A DNA stretch of 64,000 nucleotides from Streptomyces sp. NRRL S-455 (GTDB lineage Bacteria > Actinomycetota > Actinomycetes > Streptomycetales > Streptomycetaceae), in the NCBI RefSeq assembly GCF_000717875.1, contig NZ_JOCT01000016.1:84768-148767 (forward strand), read 5' to 3'. The first letter of the stretch is position 1; every line of letters begins with the position of its first letter. Under the pieces are notes generated by a model, which did no database searches, had not been told where the DNA came from, and saw only the letters and a list, made by a program, of their open reading frames with translations. Below, in pieces: positions 60,201 through 64,000 of this stretch. A program made the translations under genes and the position numbers.

Positions 60201-60414
60201 CTCCTACATCGAGCACGAGGAACTCGTCGTGGACGGCGTGGAGATCGACTGGCGGCTGACGGACGACGGAGTCCTGCACGCCGCCACCCTGGAGGGCGTG
60301 GCCGCGGGTCTGGCCTGGGCGGCGGGACAGTGGCCGCGGCGGTTCGAGGTGGCGGCGCTGCTGGAGGACCCGTCGCGGACGGAGGAGCTGGCGCGGGACC
60401 GGTGGTTCGACTGA
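57283..60414 (+). CDS. Sacsin/Hsp90-type (GHKL) ATPase, large
   Basis: A 1043-aa protein. The N-terminal 250 residues form a GHKL ATPase: N-box VVELAQNAADAAAR (about 56-69), G1 VAANTGAPLDAAGV, and G2 AVGRFGVGFAAVLAV (about 117-131), as in Hsp90 and sacsin. The remaining 800 residues are an alpha/beta-rich region without recognised domains (repeated LRLPFA, DALLLTLPGLEEV, WGEQPLAACGVLVNFAL), typical of sacsin-N proteins annotated as ATP-binding or molecular chaperone. The GTG at 57283 follows AAAGGACCGGAA. The role is unknown, probably chaperone-like. Confidence 0.85.
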   Translation: MSSKFVRPAAEGADPFGTARLRRGVLDAWATSPARFREDANAEEDLVLGGYRDRLVVELAQNAADAAARAGVPGRLRLTLRDGVLVAANTGAPLDAAGVESLSTLRASAKRETHERAVGRFGVGFAAVLAVTDEPAVVGRHGGVRWSLAEAREWAADTARHSPGLGDEIRRRDGHVPLLRLPFAAEGSAPAPYDTAVILPLRDTPAADLAERLLRAVDDALLLTLPGLEEVVVEINGESPRTLSRRTDGAFTVIDDSEGGVTHWRTAAAHGPLTPDLLEGRPVEERLRPHWSVTWAVPVDADGSPARPRTSAVVHAPTPSDEPLGVPALLIASFPLDSTRRHAAPGPLTDFLVQRAADTYAALLGDWRPVTAGLIDLVPGPLGKGELDGALRQAILERLPRVSFLPPAAEPREQDGDDLPGSLRPRDAEIVEGAGADTVRVLAEVLPTLLPAGLERRTELRTLGVARVPLTDAIDRLAGLEKQPGWWRRLYDSLAGVDPDRLSGLPVPLADGRTTIGPRQVLLPSPEAARIDPEVLARLGLKVAHQDAAHPILEKLGALPATPRAVLTTPQVRAAVAASLDDEGGMSWEEDSLDADELADTVLALVRDAGLEPGDEPWLGALALPDEDGEPAPACELVFPGGPFAQVMREGELAAVDAELAGKWGEQPLAACGVLVNFALVRATDVVLDPDELEPREGDFAEPDDPGLLDAVDVWSEDILDRFPDSPVPPVATEIVAVRDLDLVDEDKWPQALSMLSRPPLRDAIVQPVRILLHDGTHEVVRPYTAWWLRGNPVLDGRRPAGLRSAGGDPLLRGLYDEADATGFEDEQVLRALGVRTSVAALLDEPGGAAELLDRLADTEREVTDAQLHALYGALAELDPEQVTLPDELRAVIDGRVEVVDAADAVVCDSPDLLPFTSGVPLLPVRPSLAAELAELFQVRRLSESVTGEVTSEGTEHDVPEPVRVLLGRLTPSSYIEHEELVVDGVEIDWRLTDDGVLHAATLEGVAAGLAWAAGQWPRRFEVAALLEDPSRTEELARDRWFD

Positions 60415-60585
60415 GCGGCGGGGGCGGCGTGCCTCCGTTCGTGAAAGTCTCCGCACGGATTATTCACTTCCCGTACAACCAAACGCACGGCTCGGGAATC
60501 TGATCACACGAGTCAACAGGCTCCACGATCACCTGGGCCCCAGGAGCAGACCGAGCGCCGGGGCCCCGCTCCACATGGAGAACGC

Positions 60586-61344
60586 ATGCGCATCCGAGCC
60601 ACCGTGGCCGCCGTCGCCGGCGCACTGGCCCTGTCCGCCCTCGCCGTGCCCGCCGCACAGGCCGACGGCGGATACGGCGACACCGAGATCACCAAGGTCG
60701 TCGTCGACGGCGACAACGCGGTGTCCGTGGGCATCTCCAGCCCGAAGACCATCAAGGTCAGCGTGACGGCCACCGACAACTCGGGCATCCAGGGCGCCGA
60801 GGAGTTCTCGCTGGAGGGCCCCGACTACGGCTTCTTCACGACCGGCAAGCCGACCTGCACGGCCGTGAGCGCCACCACGTCGACCTGCACCGCTTCCGTG
60901 CTGGTGGACCCCAAGGTGGACTACCTCAGCAACGCCAACGCCGGCACCTGGTACGTCAGCGCCTGGATCGACGCCAACGACGACGACTACATCTGGAAGG
61001 ACAAGGCCGGCTCCTTCAAGTTCCAGCGCGCCTCCCAGCTCACGGTCAACGCCTCGCCCGAGCCGGTGACGAAGGGCAAGACCATCACGGTCACCGGCAA
61101 GCTGTCCCGGGCCAACTGGGAGACCCTCAAGTACGCCGGGTACACCAACCAGTATGTGAAGCTGCAGTTCCGCAAGAAGGACAGCAGCACCTACACCACG
61201 CTGAAGACGATCAAGTCGAACTCGACGGGCAACCTGAGCACCACCGTCACGGCCTCCACGGACGGCTACTTCCGCTACTCCTTCGCGGGCACGACCACCA
61301 CTCCGGCGGTCAACGCGACGGGCGACTTCGTCGACGTGCTGTAA
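60586..61344 (+). CDS. Secreted protein with Ig-like domains, 252 aa
   Basis: A secreted protein. The signal MRIRATVAAVAGALALSAL ends in AVPAAQA (about 26). Two beta domains follow: about 30-145 (DTEITKVVVDGDNAVSVGISSPKTIKVSVTA; conserved CTAVSATTSTCTASV disulfide pair) and about 150-252 (ASPEPVTKGKTITVTGKL, YVKLQFRKKDSSTYTTLKTIKS, Ig-like). Low codon bias towards Lys (AAG), Thr and Ser. It resembles the DUF5707/calcium-regulated secreted proteins of Streptomyces. The ATG at 60586 follows ATGGAGAAC. It converges on the P-type ATPase gene, 10 bp apart. Confidence 0.8.
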   Translation: MRIRATVAAVAGALALSALAVPAAQADGGYGDTEITKVVVDGDNAVSVGISSPKTIKVSVTATDNSGIQGAEEFSLEGPDYGFFTTGKPTCTAVSATTSTCTASVLVDPKVDYLSNANAGTWYVSAWIDANDDDYIWKDKAGSFKFQRASQLTVNASPEPVTKGKTITVTGKLSRANWETLKYAGYTNQYVKLQFRKKDSSTYTTLKTIKSNSTGNLSTTVTASTDGYFRYSFAGTTTTPAVNATGDFVDVL

Positions 61345-61354
61345 CCGCGCCTCA

Positions 61355-63778
61355 TCAGGGAGTTCTCACGGCCATCGGCCGGCGCTGAGCGGGAACGCGG
61401 CGGTCCACCCACCTCCACACGAGTTCCAGGGTGGCCGCCGCCACCGCCGCGACGCCGACCGCGATCCACGGCATCGTCATCCCGACCAGCTTCAGCGCGA
61501 AGAAGTCCTGGAGCCCCGGCACGACGAGAACCAGCAGGAACGCCCCGGCCATGGCGGCGACCAGCGCGATCCGCCACCAGGTGTAGGGCCGGGCGATGAT
61601 CGCCAGGACCCACATCGAGATGAGGAACAGCGTGAGGGTCGCGGCGCTCGTCTCCGCGTCCAGGGCGCCCTCGCCCGTGTAGTGCTCCCGGGCGATCAGA
61701 TACGTCACGAAGGTCGCCGCCGCGGCCACCGCCCCGCCCGGGATCGAGTACCGCATGACCCGCCGGACGAAGTTCGGCTGCGCGCGCTCCTTGTTGGGGG
61801 CGAGCGCGAGGAAGAACGCCGGGACGCCGATGGTCAGTGTCGACAGCAGGGTCAGGTGGCGCGGCAGGAACGGGTACTCGACCTGTGAGCAGACCACCAG
61901 GACCGCCAGCAGCACCGAGTAGACCGTCTTCACCAGGAACAGCGTCGCCACGCGCGTGATGTTGCCGATGACGCGGCGGCCCTCCGCCACCACCGACGGC
62001 AGCGTCGCGAAACTGTTGTTCAGCAGCACGATCTGCGCCACCGCCCGGGTCGCCTCCGAGCCGGAGCCCATCGCCACACCGATGTCGGCGTCCTTCAGGG
62101 CGAGGACGTCGTTCACACCGTCGCCCGTCATCGCGACCGTGTGCCCGCGGGACTGCATCGCGCCCACCATGTTCCGCTTCTGCTGCGGGGTGACCCGCCC
62201 GAACACCGTGCCGTCGTCGAGCGCCAGGGCCATCCCGTCCCGCTCGGCGGGCAGCCGGCGCGCGTCCACGGTGGTGCCGGACAGCCCCAGCTTGGCGGCG
62301 ACCGCGCCGACCGACACCGCGTTGTCGCCGGAGATGACCTTCGCCTGGACGTCCTGGTCGGCGAAGTAGCGCAGCGTGTCGGCCGCGTCCGGGCGCAGCC
62401 GCTGCTCCAGGACCACCAGGGCGGTGGGCCGTGCCCCCTTGCTCACCTCGGGATCGTCGAGGTCCCGCGCGACCCGGGCGAGCAGCAGTACGCGCAGGCC
62501 CTGCTCGTTCAGCCGCTCGGTCTCGGCGAGGGCCGGGTCGCCGTCGGGGAGCAGGACGTCCGGGGCGCCCAGCAGCCATCTGCTGTGCTGCCCGTCGCCG
62601 TCGCTGAACGCGGCGCCGCTGTACTTGCGGGCCGAGGAGAAGGGCAGCGCCTGGAGGCAGCGCCAGCCGTCGACGGCCGGGTAGGTGTCGATGATCGCCT
62701 TGAGGGAGGCGTTCGGCCGCGGGTCCGACTCGCCGAGCGCGCCGAGCACGGTGCGCACGTACGTCTCGTCGGTGCCCCGCAGGGGCCGCAGCTCGGTGAC
62801 GTCCATGCCGCCCTCGGTGAGGGTGCCGGTCTTGTCGAGGCACACTGTGTCGACCCGGGCCAGCCCTTCGATCGCGGGCAGTTCCTGGACGAGGCACTGC
62901 TTGCGGCCCAGCCGGATGACGCCGATGGCGAAGGCGACGGAGGTGAGCAGGACCAGCCCCTCCGGAACCATCGGGATGATGCCCCCGACCGTGCGGGCGA
63001 CGGAGTCGTCGAGGGCGTTCTCCTTCACGAACAGCTGGCTGATGATCAGGCCGATGGCGGTCGGGATCATCATCCAGGTGATGTACTTCAGGATCGTGGA
63101 GATACCCGAGCGCAGCTCGGACTGGACGAGAGTGAACCGGGACGCCTCCTCGGCGAGCTGCGCGGCGTAGGCCTCACGTCCGACCTTGGTGGCCTGGAAG
63201 GCCCCGGCCCCCGCGACCACGAAGCTGCCTGACATCACCTGGTCGCCGGGGTGCTTGACGACCGGGTCGGCCTCGCCGGTGAGCAGCGACTCGTCGATCT
63301 CCAGCCCGTCGGCCTCGACACAGACGCCGTCGACGACGACCTTGTCGCCGGGCCCGATCTCGATCAGGTCGTCGAGGACGATCTCGGAGGTACTGACCTG
63401 GCCGGAGGCCCCGTCCCGGCGGACGGTGGGCCGCACCTCGCCGATCAGCGCGAGCGAGTCGAGGGTCTTCTTCGCCCGCCACTCCTGGACGATCCCGATG
63501 CCGGTGTTGGCGAGGATCACGAAGCCGAACAGGCTGTCCTGGATCGGCGCGACGACCAGCATGATCAGCCAGAGCACGCCGATGATCGCGTTGAAGCGGG
63601 TGAAGACGTTCGCGCGGACGATGTCGACGGTGGACCGGCTGCTGCGCACCGGCACGTCGTTGACCTGGCCGCGCTCCACCCGTTCGGCGACCTGAGCACC
63701 GGTCAGGCCGGTGACGCGCGAGGTGACCGTCGACGGCCGCGTGGCGTCGAGCCGGGCACCCGCGTCGAGATGCGTCAT
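61355..63778 (-). CDS. Cation-translocating P-type ATPase (CtpE-like)
   Basis: An 807-aa P-type ATPase. The N-terminus GLTGAQVAERVERGQVNDVPVRSSRSTVDIVRANVFTRFNAIIG is the CtpE type. The actuator domain has DESLLTGEADPV (TGE). The M4 motif is PMVPEGLVLL, and the phosphorylation site is D315 in CLDKTGTLTEGG. Hinge motif TGDGVNDVLALKDADIGVAMGSGSEATR is intact. There are no heavy-metal N-terminal domains or CPx motif. Mycobacterial CtpE imports calcium; the PEGL motif supports a Ca-type or related cation. The ATG at 63778 is used. Confidence 0.9.
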   Translation of the reverse strand: MTHLDAGARLDATRPSTVTSRVTGLTGAQVAERVERGQVNDVPVRSSRSTVDIVRANVFTRFNAIIGVLWLIMLVVAPIQDSLFGFVILANTGIGIVQEWRAKKTLDSLALIGEVRPTVRRDGASGQVSTSEIVLDDLIEIGPGDKVVVDGVCVEADGLEIDESLLTGEADPVVKHPGDQVMSGSFVVAGAGAFQATKVGREAYAAQLAEEASRFTLVQSELRSGISTILKYITWMMIPTAIGLIISQLFVKENALDDSVARTVGGIIPMVPEGLVLLTSVAFAIGVIRLGRKQCLVQELPAIEGLARVDTVCLDKTGTLTEGGMDVTELRPLRGTDETYVRTVLGALGESDPRPNASLKAIIDTYPAVDGWRCLQALPFSSARKYSGAAFSDGDGQHSRWLLGAPDVLLPDGDPALAETERLNEQGLRVLLLARVARDLDDPEVSKGARPTALVVLEQRLRPDAADTLRYFADQDVQAKVISGDNAVSVGAVAAKLGLSGTTVDARRLPAERDGMALALDDGTVFGRVTPQQKRNMVGAMQSRGHTVAMTGDGVNDVLALKDADIGVAMGSGSEATRAVAQIVLLNNSFATLPSVVAEGRRVIGNITRVATLFLVKTVYSVLLAVLVVCSQVEYPFLPRHLTLLSTLTIGVPAFFLALAPNKERAQPNFVRRVMRYSIPGGAVAAAATFVTYLIAREHYTGEGALDAETSAATLTLFLISMWVLAIIARPYTWWRIALVAAMAGAFLLVLVVPGLQDFFALKLVGMTMPWIAVGVAAVAAATLELVWRWVDRRVPAQRRPMAVRTP

Positions 63779-64000
63779 GCATTCGACAGTACGTGCGGAT
63801 TTGCCGGATCACCTGCCGAATGCGAGGAAGATCCGACCGGGGAAGGAGGGGCGTCGCGCCCTGGTCGTATGGGAGTTGTACGGGACCGGAGCGGGTGCCA
63901 ACGGTTTCGTGGTGGGTCGGGGCCGCGCCGGGGGGTGTCCGTCCTCGGAACGGCGCGATGGGGTCGGAGACCAATTGACTGTCCGTTGACGCGCCAACCA
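63779..64000. other. Intergenic, no supported gene
   Basis: Open frames on both strands here are short, Arg/Gly-rich and lack ribosome-binding sites. The stretch holds the promoter region of the P-type ATPase gene and continues beyond the window. Confidence 0.4.

Noticed and set aside
63711..63989. Plus-strand ORF at the window end
   Set aside because: Overlaps the ATPase start region, Arg/Gly-rich, no ribosome-binding site and no recognisable domain.

Overview
This window comes from a Streptomyces chromosome or a very close relative. GC is very high, third codon positions are almost all G or C, GTG starts are common, and the gene set is actinobacterial: mycothiol-type DinB proteins, DUF397/XRE pairs, cdgB, a groEL2 with CIRCE operators, and the futalosine menaquinone genes. 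The order cdgB, nagA/nagK, otsA/otsB, thrC, cold-shock gene, groEL2, murQ, mqnD/mqnB matches, from memory, the core region of S. coelicolor around SCO4275-SCO4335. No rRNA, tRNA, CRISPR array or complete insertion sequence was recognised.

Layout. 1-8 kb: M1-type lipoprotein peptidase, TerD, an ArfB-like ribosome-rescue factor, a flavin reductase, and the diguanylate cyclase CdgB, whose upstream region carries a near-perfect CRP box and a BldD box. 8-12.7 kb: an amino-sugar module of PfkB kinase, nagA and nagK, divergent from an orphan sugar-binding lipoprotein; two DasR-type (dre) boxes lie in the shared intergenic region. 12.7-16.3 kb: gpgS-otsA-otsB, for glucosylglycerate-type and trehalose compatible solutes. 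16.4-18.3 kb: a SAM-I riboswitch ahead of threonine synthase, followed by a CysO-type sulfur carrier. 18.7-21 kb: cold-shock protein and groEL2. 21-32.7 kb: metabolic and hypothetical genes, an Uma2/HTH operon, an XRE-DUF397 pair, and the rpiR-murQ cell-wall recycling operon.

32.7-40.5 kb looks accessory: several short-chain dehydrogenases, two gene remnants (a Ku fragment and an N-terminally truncated SDR), an XRE regulator, CutC with its own dre-like box, and an AfsR-like regulator with a shortened BTAD region. 40.5-49.3 kb holds nucleic-acid motors: HelD, the XPB helicase and the large XPB-partner protein. Between the last two sit an unusual membrane protein fused to an IstB-type ATPase, with a TTA codon, and two tiny secreted peptides that share a motif. 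49.4-64 kb carries a membrane protein, HAD phosphatase, CSD protein, mqnD/mqnB, DUF2771 lipoprotein, MFS exporter, DUF3027 protein, a sacsin/Hsp90-type ATPase, a secreted protein and a CtpE-like P-type ATPase.

Recurrent themes. Amino-sugar and cell-wall recycling functions (nagA, nagK, murQ-rpiR, and cutC with a dre-like box) recur across the window. Families of short GC-rich interspersed repeats are scattered between genes, and in three cases (nagA, mqnB, mqnD) they lie in frame inside coding sequence. A 198-bp element with 18-bp perfect terminal inverted repeats sits immediately after the DUF3027 gene.
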